Counted from the first letter of the stretch, positions 39,804-48,775 are shown. The stretch is 64,000 nt of DNA from Candidatus Binataceae bacterium (GCA_035294265.1 DATGLK010000025.1:1-64000); one strand, 5' to 3'. The notes: generated by a model not told the origin, from the sequence alone. Made by a program: numbers and translations.

Positions 39804-42476
39804 CTAGATCCCGACCGCCAGCACTCCGATCATGCCCAAGGCGGTGGCGCTTTGACCGATGATGGTGGCCACGTCGCGTGCCACTTCCAGTTTGTTGCTG
39901 CGCACGATTTTGTCGGGCACATAGACCGTATCGCCGGGCTGTAGCCGACTGGCCATCAAGCCGCCCGAGATCACCGGCAAAAATGGGAAGATTCGCGAGC
40001 GACGGCTCAAGTCGTAGCCTCTGCGGGTCAGGATCAGGCCGTTGGCCTTGATCACGAAGATATTCTCGGGGTCGGCCAATTCGGTCGGACCACCAGCCCG
40101 TTGCAAGTAATCTTCCACCCGCATGGTGGCGTCATAGACGATCGCGGTGGGGGTATATACCTGGCCCATCACCGAGACCGCGCTGGGTACTTTGGGCACC
40201 ATAATCCGGTCCTGATCTTCCAGCACCACATCTTGGTCAGAGGGCATCGGACCGTCAAGCGGCCCCAACTGCACGACCAGCCGCCCCGGGGCCTGCAACC
40301 CCTGAGCCTGTGACAGCAGGCGCTCTAGGGTGTCGAAGTTGGTCGCGGCAGGGGGATTGCCGCTGTTGGAGCTTTGGGCCTGAGTGAGCTGCAGTTGAGC
40401 CAAGCCCGCGGCTAGGCGCGAGCGCGCGAGTTCGACCTGTTCCTGCTCACGTTTGCGAATTGATTCGCGAATCAAGATCAATCCCGGCAGGTAGGCATCC
40501 GGGAGCAGGCCTCCGCAGCGCTTGAGCAGAGAGGCCAGCCGCTCGCCTTTGCGGATAGTATAGGGGCCAGGACGTGCCACCTCGCCCTGGACAGTAACCA
40601 GCCAGGGCAGATGCCAGCCTGGGGCCGCCCAGATCGAGAGTTCGTCGTTGTCGCGCAGGAGTAGGTTTTGCTCCCGGTCGCCGTGCAAGGCGGCTTGCAA
40701 ATTGATGGTGAAGAAGGTGTGCACGGTGCGCGCGCCATGCAGAACTTCGGTGCGCGCCAGCTCGGCTCGGGCCAAGTAGGCCTGGTCTGCCGCCCCACCG
40801 GCGGCATAGACCAGATCGCTCACCCTCATCCCATGGCTGAGCGGATATAGGCCGGGTGCGCGGACCTGGCCTTCCACTCTGACGGTGGGCTGGGACTGCA
40901 TCTGGTTTTCCCCGTAAATTACCAGCTCGTCGCCCGGGCGCAGCGGTAAATTGCCTGGGTCGCTGGGGTCGGCTAGCAGGTCGCCCAGATTGAGCGGCTG
41001 ATAAAGGGTGGTGCGGTCGGCTCCCTGCAAGCGCTTGAGGAGGGCATAGGCAAAGAAGGTATGGGGTAGAACCCCTTCGCCGCGGCGGATTAGGTCGGTT
41101 ACTTTCATCCCGTCGTAAAGCTGATAGCTGCCCGGCCGGCGCACGTTGCCGCTGAGCACCACTTCGTTGTCGGGGCCGGGTAGGACCGAAAAGATTTTAA
41201 TCAGATCACCGTCCTGCACCTGAAAGCGCTGGTCGGCGATACGCTCTAGGTCGATATCCAAGGCCACCATGTGGCTGTGGTTGGCGGTGCGGATAACCTG
41301 CAAGCGCTGGGCATAGCTGAAGGGAGTGGCGCCTCCCGCCAAGTGGACCACCTCTTGCAAGCTGGCGCTGGCGCCGCGCAGCTCATAGATGGCGGGTCGC
41401 TTGATCTCGCCCGCGACCGCCGTCACCGCTCCGATTACCGGAACGAAAATGACGTCGCGCGCTTGCAGGCGCAGGTCCTCTCGATTATCGCCGCGCAGCA
41501 GCAAATCGTACAAATCCAGCGTGGCGACTACATGCCCGGCGCGCCGCAACTGCACCTGGCGCAAGCTGCCGGTAGGGTTGATTCCACCGGCGGCGCGCAG
41601 GCCATTGGAGATGCGCGCCAAGGCGCTGACCGTGTAGGCGCCGGGCTGAGCGACTTCGCCCAGCACGAAAATGCCGATCGTGCGCAAGCGCCCCATCGTG
41701 ACCTGCGAGTCGATACCGGTGATTTGATCGAGATGCCCCTCGATCAGTTTTTGCGCTTGTCCGAAGGTCAGCCCTGCTACCTGCAAAGGGCCGACTTCCG
41801 TCAGAAAAATCGCCCCATTGCGGTCAACCGAGATCACCTGGCTGCGTGAAAAGCGACCCCAGGTGTTGATGTTCAATTCGTCACCGGGTCCCAACACGTA
41901 ATCGCTGCCTACCGGCACCTCGGCCACTGGCGCAAAGGTGGAAACTGGGGCGGAAAACAGGCTGTAGCCGAATTGACGCAGATGTTTGGTGTCGGGCGGG
42001 GGTGGTAGCGCGTCGGGCTGGTCCAAGAGGGCAAACTTCTTTTCCAGCGCGCTCTCGGCCCCGCTGGCCGCAACCGCGCTGGCCGGCGTTGCCGGCGGCT
42101 GGCTATGCACGGGGGCGCGGCTACGCAGTTGTTCGATTTGCGCCGCGCTCAGCCCCATCGACTGCGCGATCGCGATAGTCTCCTGCATACTCAGCCCTTT
42201 GGCTTGCGCCCGCGCGCTGAGAGCTTCGAGCTGATCCGAACTCAAGCCGCCGCCGGCGATCGCGTTTTGGTAGCTGCTGATCTGCTCGGGCGTCAAACCC
42301 AGCCGCTGCGCCAGTGCTTGGGGGTTGTTTAAACTCTCCTGGGGCAGCTCTCCCCCATCGCCATTCACCGCCGGCCCAGGATTGCCAGCCAGCCCCTGCG
42401 CGCGCGCAAGCTCAACCCAGCCCAACCCTATCCAGACAGCCAAAATCGCGCTTCCCAGCCTGCGTCGGTTAATCAT
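39804..42476 (-). CDS. Polysaccharide export protein with six SLBB repeats (Wza-like)
   Basis: 890 residues from ATG 42476. Signal peptide about 1-26 (LAVWIGLGWVELARAQ). Residues about 40-110 hold four short helical motifs (GLTPEQI, GLSSDQL, GLSMQET, GLSAAQI). The poly-export domain begins with YVLGPGDELNINTWG. Six SLBB-type repeats follow (openings GEVAQPGAY, GEIKRPAIY, GNVRRPGSY, GQVRAPGLY, GEVARPGPY, GQVYTPTAI). A glutamine-rich coiled stretch (ARSRLAAGLAQLQLTQAQ) lies between repeats 5 and 6, and a hydrophobic C-terminus ends the chain. It is longer than Wza (about 380) and probably forms a tall export channel. Confidence 0.88.
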   Translation of the reverse strand: MINRRRLGSAILAVWIGLGWVELARAQGLAGNPGPAVNGDGGELPQESLNNPQALAQRLGLTPEQISSYQNAIAGGGLSSDQLEALSARAQAKGLSMQETIAIAQSMGLSAAQIEQLRSRAPVHSQPPATPASAVAASGAESALEKKFALLDQPDALPPPPDTKHLRQFGYSLFSAPVSTFAPVAEVPVGSDYVLGPGDELNINTWGRFSRSQVISVDRNGAIFLTEVGPLQVAGLTFGQAQKLIEGHLDQITGIDSQVTMGRLRTIGIFVLGEVAQPGAYTVSALARISNGLRAAGGINPTGSLRQVQLRRAGHVVATLDLYDLLLRGDNREDLRLQARDVIFVPVIGAVTAVAGEIKRPAIYELRGASASLQEVVHLAGGATPFSYAQRLQVIRTANHSHMVALDIDLERIADQRFQVQDGDLIKIFSVLPGPDNEVVLSGNVRRPGSYQLYDGMKVTDLIRRGEGVLPHTFFAYALLKRLQGADRTTLYQPLNLGDLLADPSDPGNLPLRPGDELVIYGENQMQSQPTVRVEGQVRAPGLYPLSHGMRVSDLVYAAGGAADQAYLARAELARTEVLHGARTVHTFFTINLQAALHGDREQNLLLRDNDELSIWAAPGWHLPWLVTVQGEVARPGPYTIRKGERLASLLKRCGGLLPDAYLPGLILIRESIRKREQEQVELARSRLAAGLAQLQLTQAQSSNSGNPPAATNFDTLERLLSQAQGLQAPGRLVVQLGPLDGPMPSDQDVVLEDQDRIMVPKVPSAVSVMGQVYTPTAIVYDATMRVEDYLQRAGGPTELADPENIFVIKANGLILTRRGYDLSRRSRIFPFLPVISGGLMASRLQPGDTVYVPDKIVRSNKLEVARDVATIIGQSATALGMIGVLAVGI

Positions 42477-42884
42477 GGGACAGCCTTCCACGGCAAGGCG
42501 CAGCCTTAGCCGCGCCAGGTTTAGCGCTCTTGGTTTGGGGGGCAATCAATGCGCGGATGGCAGCAATCGACACCCGCCTGGCTTACGCGGCGACTATAAT
42601 GCGGGTGAATGTAACGCTCAAACTTTGGCGCGGTGAATCGCGAGCGGGCTTGTCACTGACCAAAAATCGCCGGGGCTCGACCGGAGTCAGCAACCCCTGC
42701 TCAGGGGAGATGAATTTGAAACAAAACCAGTTGCTCAGGGCGCGGCCTGCCAGAGCCCGCGGTGAAATCGCGGGAGTGGGTCTTTTCGCCCCTGCCAGGC
42801 TGGCTGCCAGACGGGGAACGCCTTGGCTGGGGTTTGCGCAAGTCGAGGGCGGTCAGGGATGCCCGTAGCTATCCCTGCTCGGGA
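42477..42884. other. 408-nt leader between lipoprotein and SLBB genes, with hairpins
   Basis: No convincing gene lies here. On the minus strand it would be a long leader of the SLBB gene. It holds CAGGGAT/ATCCCTG (42854-42860 with 42871-42877, 10-nt loop), 8 nt after the lipoprotein stop, and CCCGCG/CGCGGG (42756-42761 with 42769-42774, 7-nt loop). Minus-strand bases in the first hairpin read GGGATAGCTACGG, a partial match to the ops-like element at 44001-44012. Confidence 0.45.
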
Positions 42885-43469
42885 TCAATCCAACGGGTCG
42901 GAATCATTCTCAAGGCGCAGGCTGAGGTCTTGGGCGAGTGCCTTCGAGGCTTGATTGCGGACGATCAATAACTGGCGGCGCCCATCAAAGCGCACCTGCC
43001 CACCATCGCGGTTGGGCCACAGCGCCAAGCGGGGGACATCGTCTGCCCCGCTCCCACCTAGCTCTCGCGAGGGCGAACCCAGTATCTTTTTAAGGCGGGT
43101 GAAAACCAAAGCGGAAGAATCGGCGGTAAAACTCGCTAGCACCATCTGCATCCCGTCCTGAGGCGTGAACTCGTATAACACCGTCGGGTACTGAATGCCC
43201 TGACCAGACAAGCCCCGGACCTGATAACACGTAAAGCCCATGGGGCTGGTCCGAACCATTCCGCTTGGGTAGCGCTGGCGGGCTTGGGCCAAATCGGCGC
43301 CGAAAGGTAAGCCTAGGAAGGAGCGTAAGAAGGGTTGGCGTGCACCTGGGATAGAGCCATAGCCGCTATTCAAGGAGCAGCCTGCGAACATCAAGAGCGC
43401 CATGCCCACGGCGACCAGGGCCGGCGCGCGGCGGCGTGAACCGGTATCGACAGGATGCGCGAGCTTCAC
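42885..43469 (-). CDS. Hypothetical lipoprotein of the export locus
   Basis: 194 residues with a lipoprotein signal (MALLMFAGCSLNSG, acylated Cys about 31). The mature part (FLGLPFGADLAQARQRYPSG; MQMVLASFTADSSALVFTRL) has the look of a small periplasmic alpha-beta domain that assesses sequence-divergent partners, but no family is recognised. Its ATG overlaps the stop of the RfaH-like gene (ATGA), so the two are translationally coupled. It probably works in assembly or regulation of the polysaccharide export system. Confidence 0.65.
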   Translation of the reverse strand: MKLAHPVDTGSRRRAPALVAVGMALLMFAGCSLNSGYGSIPGARQPFLRSFLGLPFGADLAQARQRYPSGMVRTSPMGFTCYQVRGLSGQGIQYPTVLYEFTPQDGMQMVLASFTADSSALVFTRLKKILGSPSRELGGSGADDVPRLALWPNRDGGQVRFDGRRQLLIVRNQASKALAQDLSLRLENDSDPLD

Positions 43470-43975
43470 TCAGCCACGCAACTTAGCGGTAAAACCACCC
43501 TGATGGAACTGGCTCCAATCGCGTCAAGCAATATTGCCACCCGCTCGCTACTTGAGAGGTAGCGATCGAAGATCGCCTGGAAACCGCGGAAGGGGCCGTC
43601 CACGATGGTGATGCGCTGACCGTGCCCCAAGGCCGGCGGCTGAATCTCCACGATCCCATTCTCGCCGCGCCGCCGGATCTCCTCCACGATCAGTTTAGAA
43701 ACCACCACCGGTTCGCCTCCGACGCCAACCAAGCTGTGCACGCCGGGAGTGTATTTGACGTCGTAATAGCAGGTTTTCAGGTTGAAACGGCTAAACACAT
43801 AGCATGGAAAAAGAGGTTTGACGGTGGTGGTCAGCCGCCCGAAACAACGGGTCTTGGAGCGCAGCAGAGGAAGGAAGGGCTCCTGGGTGATGCGTTTCAA
43901 CTGATCGAATACCCAACGCTCCTTGTGCGGCTTGGTGCGAACCAGATACCAATTGCTGAAATCCGCGTCGGACAT
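43466..43975 (-). CDS. RfaH/NusG-paralogue transcription antiterminator
   Basis: 169 residues from ATG 43975, preceded by AAGGTGGGG; an open extension to 44041 is rejected. NWYLVRTKPHKERWVFDQLK (about 8-27) and KPLFPCYVFSRFNL are the NusG N-terminal (NGN) domain. VDGPFRGFQAIFDRYLSSSE is the KOW region, and the C-terminus reads RVAILLDAIGASSIRVVLP. Specialised NusG paralogues (RfaH, LoaP, UpxY) ride RNA polymerase through long surface-polysaccharide operons. The downstream lipoprotein and SLBB export genes fit, as does the ops-like element in its own leader. Confidence 0.88.
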   Translation of the reverse strand: MSDADFSNWYLVRTKPHKERWVFDQLKRITQEPFLPLLRSKTRCFGRLTTTVKPLFPCYVFSRFNLKTCYYDVKYTPGVHSLVGVGGEPVVVSKLIVEEIRRRGENGIVEIQPPALGHGQRITIVDGPFRGFQAIFDRYLSSSERVAILLDAIGASSIRVVLPLSCVAE

Positions 43976-44000
43976 TAGCCCCACCTTTCGGTGCTTCGTG

Positions 44001-44012
44001 CAAGCTACCGCT
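44001..44012 (-). promoter_or_regulatory. ops-like element in the leader of the RfaH-like gene
   Basis: The minus strand reads AGCGGTAGCTTG. It matches the E. coli ops element GGCGGTAGCGTG at 10 of 12 positions, and the consensus GGCGGTAGNNT at all but the first base. It lies 26 nt upstream of the ATG at 43975, on the coding strand. Seven-base GCGGTAG by chance in a 136-nt gap is unlikely but not excluded in GC-rich DNA. Confidence 0.5.
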
Positions 44013-44111
44013 CTTCCAAGCTTTCTTATCGACGACAACAAGTAAATAGAAGAGCGCTTCGGACTGCAAGTGCGCTTTGATGAACTGACTCAAGCCGAGC
44101 CAGAGATCGGC

Positions 44112-44699
44112 CTAATACTGCTCCAGATCGCTCGCCAAAGCGACAGCCAGAGTGCCGTTAACGGGTGCTCTGGCGCTGAGGTGGGGATGATCGACCTCGA
44201 TCGCAAGCCGCCCGTGGCGTGCGCGCTCGAGAAACTGCTCGGCGTTATAGTCGCCAAGCGAAAATTTAACGAAATGAACCGAGCTGATGCGCTCTTCGGT
44301 CATTTGACGGGTGTCGAATCGGGCCAACTCTCGCCGCTCGCCATCAATCAGCCACAAGTGGCGCTCCAGTCCCACCAACCGGTGCAACTGCTCGTCGCGC
44401 TGGGCCGGATCGGGGAACTGGATCAGCAGGGTGGCAGACAGTTGATGTGGGTCCGGCAGCAGCTCATTGTAAGTTTCCAATTCATGCGCCAGGGCATCGA
44501 AGGCAACGATCTTCTCGCTGCGAATCATCTCCTGAATCTGGTACCAGACGGTCTGGGTATTCTCGAATAGCAAAGTCAGATGAGCCCCTAGCTCCAGCCG
44601 CCGCCGTTCCTTTTCAGCGATAAAGAGCGGGCGCAGCAAGGGACGCAAAGTCTCGTATTGGCCCGGCGACAGAAGCTGAGTTGGCTGTACCGCAATCAT
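44112..44699 (-). CDS. DUF3501 protein
   Basis: 195 residues from ATG 44699, overlapping the Fe-S gene stop by 4 nt; a spurious extension to 44891 runs inside that gene. The sequence matches DUF3501 (PF12007): LRPLLRPLFIAEKERRRLEL, LLFENTQTVWYQIQEMIRSE, YNELLPDPHQLSATLLI and VHFVKFSLGD. The family has no established activity but recurs with rubrerythrin and a CCG-type Fe-S protein, exactly as here. A role in peroxide or oxidative stress defence is inferred from that association. Confidence 0.85.
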   Translation of the reverse strand: MIAVQPTQLLSPGQYETLRPLLRPLFIAEKERRRLELGAHLTLLFENTQTVWYQIQEMIRSEKIVAFDALAHELETYNELLPDPHQLSATLLIQFPDPAQRDEQLHRLVGLERHLWLIDGERRELARFDTRQMTEERISSVHFVKFSLGDYNAEQFLERARHGRLAIEVDHPHLSARAPVNGTLAVALASDLEQY

Positions 44700-46036
44700 G
44701 GGTTTTTGGCCTGAGCCGGGGGTACCGCCTGCTCGAAGCCCTTGGGATCGTAGGCGCGGGCGAGCACTTCCAGGGGATGGATCGGATGGACGCCGGTGGC
44801 CTGTTCGATCTGCAGCGCGGCCAAAGGGCAGTCGGTGGCCATCAGGCGGGCCTGCGCGTCGCGCATCCCGCTGAAGGCCTTTTCGCCCCATTGCATCGAC
44901 AAGGGGAAGAATTCCTTCTTCATCGCCCAGGTGCCGTCGTGGGCGCAGCAGGCATCGACGCTGGTGATTTCCGCCCCCGGGATGAGTCGCATCAGATCGC
45001 GGGCGCGCAAGCCGATGTGCTGTGCTTTGAGATGGCAGGGGATATGATAGGCCACGGCGCCGGGAGTGGAGCGAAATTCGCGATTGAACCGCTCAACCCG
45101 CCGCAACTGGTAGAGCAGCTCGTGGGTGTCCACCACCGCCGCGGCTAGCGCGCGCGCGTCGTCATGGTCTATCAGGCGTGGATATTCCTGACGCATCATC
45201 AGGGAACAGGTGGGGTTAATGACCGCTACCTGCCAACCTTCCTTGACCAGCGGCAGCAGGCTGTCGATATTGCTTTGAGCCTGCTTGCGCGCGAATTCCA
45301 CATCGCCCCCGTCCAGTGCCGGCATTCCGCAACAGTTCTGGCGCGGACAACGGATCGCGCATTGATTCTTGCTCAACACCGCGACTGCAGCCCGGCCTGG
45401 GGCGGGGTCGTTGTAGTTGATAAAGCAGGTGTGAAACAGCGCGACTTTGGCCGCAGGATCGGCCGGCGCAGCGGGGAGCGGATGGCTGCTCAGCCAGCGC
45501 TCAAAAGTCTCGCCCTGAAAATCGGGCAGCTTTTTGTCGCGATGGATTCCCAACAGCTTTTCCATCACGATTCGATGAAAGCGGCTGTTGTTGGCCCAAT
45601 TGGCCATGAAGGGGGTCAGACTGCCCAGCTTGCCCAATTTGTCGGGGTCACCCAGCAGTTTGTTGCGTAAGCCCACCCCATGTTGGCGTGCCTCCAGCGC
45701 CTTGGCTCGCTGCATCAAGCGGGGAAAATCCAATTGAAACTCATGCCCGTCGCGCGGGGTGTAAGGACATCTAATTTCGCACAGCTTGCAGCCGTAGCAC
45801 AGATCCACCACCTCTTGACGCTCAGCCGCGCTCAACGCCGCCGCGTCGCCCTCGTGCTCTTCGACCGCCGCGAACAAGGTGGGAAAGGAGGGGCATAGAT
45901 TGAAACAGAGGCGGCAGCTCTGACAAACGTCGAAGACGCGGGTCAGTTCCTGCTCGAGTCCCTTGGGCTCCCAATACTTGGGCTCGCTGGGATTGTAGGA
46001 CAGGCCCTCGGTGGGTTGGGCTTTGATCCGATCCAT
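44696..46036 (-). CDS. Heterodisulfide reductase/GlpC-like Fe-S oxidoreductase (CCG domains)
   Basis: 446 residues from ATG 46036, with GAGGAG 6 nt upstream; TTG 46048 is rejected. The N-terminus has two 4Fe-4S ferredoxin motifs, [12 protein letters not shown] (about 42) and [12 protein letters not shown] (about 84). Two CCG domains follow: one with [10 protein letters not shown] preceded by RQNCC, and one with CHLKAQHIG and [16 protein letters not shown]. It is likely an electron carrier between a quinone or ferredoxin pool and rubrerythrin. It sits between rubrerythrin and DUF3501 in one operon. Confidence 0.88.
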   Translation of the reverse strand: MDRIKAQPTEGLSYNPSEPKYWEPKGLEQELTRVFDVCQSCRLCFNLCPSFPTLFAAVEEHEGDAAALSAAERQEVVDLCYGCKLCEIRCPYTPRDGHEFQLDFPRLMQRAKALEARQHGVGLRNKLLGDPDKLGKLGSLTPFMANWANNSRFHRIVMEKLLGIHRDKKLPDFQGETFERWLSSHPLPAAPADPAAKVALFHTCFINYNDPAPGRAAVAVLSKNQCAIRCPRQNCCGMPALDGGDVEFARKQAQSNIDSLLPLVKEGWQVAVINPTCSLMMRQEYPRLIDHDDARALAAAVVDTHELLYQLRRVERFNREFRSTPGAVAYHIPCHLKAQHIGLRARDLMRLIPGAEITSVDACCAHDGTWAMKKEFFPLSMQWGEKAFSGMRDAQARLMATDCPLAALQIEQATGVHPIHPLEVLARAYDPKGFEQAVPPAQAKNP

Positions 46037-46111
46037 CAAACTCCTCAAACCGCCCGTACGCGCCCGATCGGCCGAGCTAGCCGACCGGGTGCGCGCACGG
46101 GCGAGGCGTGG

Positions 46112-46528
46112 CTACAGACTGCTGGCAGCCTTGGAGAAACGACCGGCATGGGATTTCTCGGCCTTGGCCAGGGTCTCGAACCAGTCCGCGATTTCCTTGA
46201 AGCCCTCATCGCGTGCCGTCTTGGCCATTCCGGGGTACATGTCGGTGTACTCGTAGGTTTCACCAAAGACCGCCGACTTGAGGTTGGCCAAAGTGTCGCC
46301 GATCGGCTGATCGGTCACCGGATCGCCCACCGACTTGAGATAATCTAGATGGCCATGAGCGTGGCCGGTCTCACCCTCGGCTGTGTCGCGGAACAAGCCG
46401 GCCACTTCCGGGTTGCCTTCGACATCGGCGATTTTGGCGAAATACAGATAGCGACGGTTGGCCTGGCTTTCGCCGGCGAAAGCCGCCTTGAGGTTTTCGT
46501 GGGTCTTGCTTCCCTTTAGATTTGCCAT
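46112..46528 (-). CDS. Rubrerythrin (diiron domain only)
   Basis: 138 residues. Four-helix diiron ligands are in [38 protein letters not shown] and [12 protein letters not shown]. The C-terminal rubredoxin domain of classical rubrerythrin (about 190 residues) is absent, so electrons must come from another protein, plausibly the Fe-S oxidoreductase encoded next. Rubrerythrins reduce hydrogen peroxide to water. Starts 5 nt after fur. Confidence 0.92.
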   Translation of the reverse strand: MANLKGSKTHENLKAAFAGESQANRRYLYFAKIADVEGNPEVAGLFRDTAEGETGHAHGHLDYLKSVGDPVTDQPIGDTLANLKSAVFGETYEYTDMYPGMAKTARDEGFKEIADWFETLAKAEKSHAGRFSKAASSL

Positions 46529-46533
46529 CGATC

Positions 46534-47064
46534 TCAGTCCTCCGCTGGATTAGGAGCTTTTGCTCGTTTTGTTCGGCGCGGGTTTGCCGCCCGTGTTCTC
46601 ATTTGACAACTGGCGCACAGCGCCTGAATCTCCACCGTGGCCCCCAATAGCGCATACTCGCCCAACCGTTCACGCCCGTGCAGGAGATGGTCGAACTCCG
46701 CCATCTCGATATCGCTCACTCGTCGGCAGCGCACGCAGACCAGATGATGATGGGGCTGGGTGTTGCCGTCGTAACGAGCGCTGTCGTGCAGGGCCGTCAC
46801 CTTGCGTGCCTCGCCGATCGCGCACAGGGTCTCCAGGGTGCGATGGACGGTGGCCAAAGAGATGGTGGGGAATTGCTCTCGGAGCGCGGCGAAAATGCTC
46901 TCGGCGCGGGGATGGTCGCTGGCGGCCAGCAGCGCCCGCATCACCGCTAGCCGCTGTGGGGTCAAGGCTAGCCCGCGCTGGTGGCAGCGCTGGCTGAAAG
47001 CCTCCAGCCGCTGGTCGGCGTAACGTCTGCGCCAGGCTGGGCTGATGAGGGTCGGACCATTCAT
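46534..47064 (-). CDS. Fur/PerR-family regulator
   Basis: 176 residues. The N-terminal winged helix includes LTPQRLAVMRALLAASDHPR and TISLATVHRTLETL. The dimerisation domain has HHHLVCVRC and a second CASC pair, giving a structural zinc site (two CxxC), plus His/Asp metal positions. The basic tail (NPRRTKRAKAPNP) is unusual. It heads the operon fur-rubrerythrin-Fe-S-DUF3501, so a PerR-type peroxide sensor is more likely than a classic iron repressor. The palindrome at 47070-47084, just upstream of the start, implies autoregulation. Confidence 0.88.
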   Translation of the reverse strand: MNGPTLISPAWRRRYADQRLEAFSQRCHQRGLALTPQRLAVMRALLAASDHPRAESIFAALREQFPTISLATVHRTLETLCAIGEARKVTALHDSARYDGNTQPHHHLVCVRCRRVSDIEMAEFDHLLHGRERLGEYALLGATVEIQALCASCQMRTRAANPRRTKRAKAPNPAED

Positions 47065-47069
47065 CTGGT

Positions 47070-47084
47070 TGATAATAATTATCA
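47070..47084. promoter_or_regulatory. Perfect Fur/PerR-type palindrome before fur
   Basis: TGATAAT-A-ATTATCA, 7-1-7, the canonical core of Fur and PerR boxes. It ends 5 nt upstream of the fur ATG at 47064 and overlaps the last codons of menG (stop at 47082). Binding here would control the whole fur-rubrerythrin operon. Confidence 0.78.
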
Positions 47085-47837
47085 GGTAGTATCTGGTGGC
47101 GCAAGCGGCTGGCGCGCGACGGCGGGCTTATAGGCGAGATGAAGCGCAATCGTGCCTAGATTAAGCCGCCGGTAACTAGCCTGCTCCAGCCCCGCATTCA
47201 CCATCCGCCGGCACAGTTCGTCGGCTTGTGGATGGCTGTGGACCGAAGCCGGCAGATAGCGATAGGCGGCAAAGTCGCCGCTTATCAGCCCACCCAGGAG
47301 CGGTACGAAAAGGGCGAAATAGGGCCACAGCAGCGGTCTGAGCCAGCGCGGCGCAGGAGTCAAATCCAGGCATACCAGCCGTCCGCCCGGTTTGAGCACG
47401 CGGCGAAATTCCTCAAACGCGCGGTCCAGATTGGCGACGTTGCGCAGGAGGAAGCCGTTGACGATGCAATCAAACTGGCTGTCGGGGAAAGGCAATTGCA
47501 GAACATCGGCCGCGAGCAGGCCGCGATGGGGTGCACGGCCCAGCTTGGCGGCGGCGGCGAAAACCATTTCCGGGCAAAAATCCGCACCCACCACCATACG
47601 GCTACCTTGGCGCTCCAGCTCGGTTATCAAATCCCCGGTGCCGGTGGCGGCATCCAACGCGACCGCGCCTTGAGGCTGAGCGGCGGCCACGGCCAGGCGC
47701 CGCCAGCGTCGGTCCATCCCCAAGCTCATCAGCCGGTTGACGAGGTCGTAGCGCGGCACGATGCGGGCGAACATCGCGCGCACCGCGACCGCCTTGGAAA
47801 GTTCCGCGCTCGGCCGACTGCTGGCGGCGGGTAGCAT
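47082..47837 (-). CDS. menG: Demethylmenaquinone/ubiquinone methyltransferase (MenG/UbiE)
   Basis: 251 residues. VRAMFARIVPRYDLVNRLMS is the family N-terminal motif, LDAATGTGDLITELERQG the SAM site, and NGFLLRNVANLDRAFEEF plus LKPGGRLVCLDLT are the UbiE signatures. Next to menA (20 nt upstream) the natural role is methylation of demethylmenaquinone, the last step of menaquinone synthesis; it acts at the membrane surface. The usual DMQ/DHNA-site residues cannot tell the two quinones apart. Confidence 0.92.
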   Translation of the reverse strand: MLPAASSRPSAELSKAVAVRAMFARIVPRYDLVNRLMSLGMDRRWRRLAVAAAQPQGAVALDAATGTGDLITELERQGSRMVVGADFCPEMVFAAAAKLGRAPHRGLLAADVLQLPFPDSQFDCIVNGFLLRNVANLDRAFEEFRRVLKPGGRLVCLDLTPAPRWLRPLLWPYFALFVPLLGGLISGDFAAYRYLPASVHSHPQADELCRRMVNAGLEQASYRRLNLGTIALHLAYKPAVARQPLAPPDTT

Positions 47838-47857
47838 GCCAAACCCGCGCCGGGTGC

Positions 47858-48775
47858 CTAGAGTATCAGCCCCAGGGCGAGTAGCAGGCCGAAGAGCAAA
47901 TGGAGGCGGGCGGTGGCCTTAAGCACGGGGTTGAGCGCCGCGCCCTGCTTGGCCCGCAGTTCGCGTGCCAAGCGGGCCGCCATTGGCAAGGTCAGCCACG
48001 CCAGCAGGGCCCAGGGTTGGGCCTCGCGCCGGGCGACCACAATCAGCACCACCAGGTAGGCGCTGGCCAGTAGCGCGAAATATTCGAGCTGGGTTCCGGT
48101 GCGACCGATGATAGTGGCCAGGGTGTGTTTGCCGGTACGCTGATCGGTTTGCAGGTCGCGCAGGTTATTGACCACCAGAATAGCCGTTACCAGAGCCGCG
48201 ACCGGGAGCGAAAGCAACCAAGCCAGTGCCGTCAAGGCGCGGGCGTAAAGGTAATAGGTTCCAAGCACCGCGACCAAGCCGAAGAAGATGAAGCAGATGA
48301 GATCGCCCAAGGCATGATAGCCGTAGGGCCAGGGGCCGGCGGTGTAGGTAATTCCGGCCAGAACACAAGCGACACCCACCGCGACGATTGGCCAGCCACC
48401 TTGAATCGCCAGATAAATTCCCAGTGCTGTCGCCAAGCCGAAGCTGACCACACTGCCTGTGGCCACGGCACGGGGACTCAAAATGCCGGCTTGTGTCACT
48501 CGGATCGGACCCACCCGCTCGCTGGTGTCGGCACCTTTGCGAAAATCGGCCAAGTCGTTGGTCAGGTTGGTCCCGATCTGAATCAGAACCGAGGCCGCCA
48601 GCACGGCGATGAAGATGGCGCTACTGAAGCGATGGTCACGCGCGGCCAGCGCGCTGCCGACCAGAACGGGGACGACCGCCGCGGGCAAGGTGGGAACTCG
48701 AACCGCCATCCACCATGCGCGGGCAGGGTTGATCCTGAAGGCGGCAGCCTGAGCTTGCGCTGTCATAAACTCCAT
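47858..48775 (-). CDS. menA: 1,4-dihydroxy-2-naphthoate polyprenyltransferase (MenA)
   Basis: 305 residues with about eight to nine membrane helices. The two Asp-rich motifs of the UbiA family are present: NLTNDLADFRKGAD (about 70-83), and NNLRDLQTDQRTGKHTLA, in which NxRDxxTDxxxGK is the MenA form. The start could also be ATG 48766, which has GGAG 4 nt upstream. It attaches the isoprenoid tail to DHNA. Other men genes are not in the window. Confidence 0.93.
   Translation of the reverse strand: MEFMTAQAQAAAFRINPARAWWMAVRVPTLPAAVVPVLVGSALAARDHRFSSAIFIAVLAASVLIQIGTNLTNDLADFRKGADTSERVGPIRVTQAGILSPRAVATGSVVSFGLATALGIYLAIQGGWPIVAVGVACVLAGITYTAGPWPYGYHALGDLICFIFFGLVAVLGTYYLYARALTALAWLLSLPVAALVTAILVVNNLRDLQTDQRTGKHTLATIIGRTGTQLEYFALLASAYLVVLIVVARREAQPWALLAWLTLPMAARLARELRAKQGAALNPVLKATARLHLLFGLLLALGLIL

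Noticed and set aside
44681-45148. Plus-strand frame of 155 residues within the Fe-S oxidoreductase gene
   Set aside because: Antisense to a conserved CCG-domain protein with many fixed cysteines.
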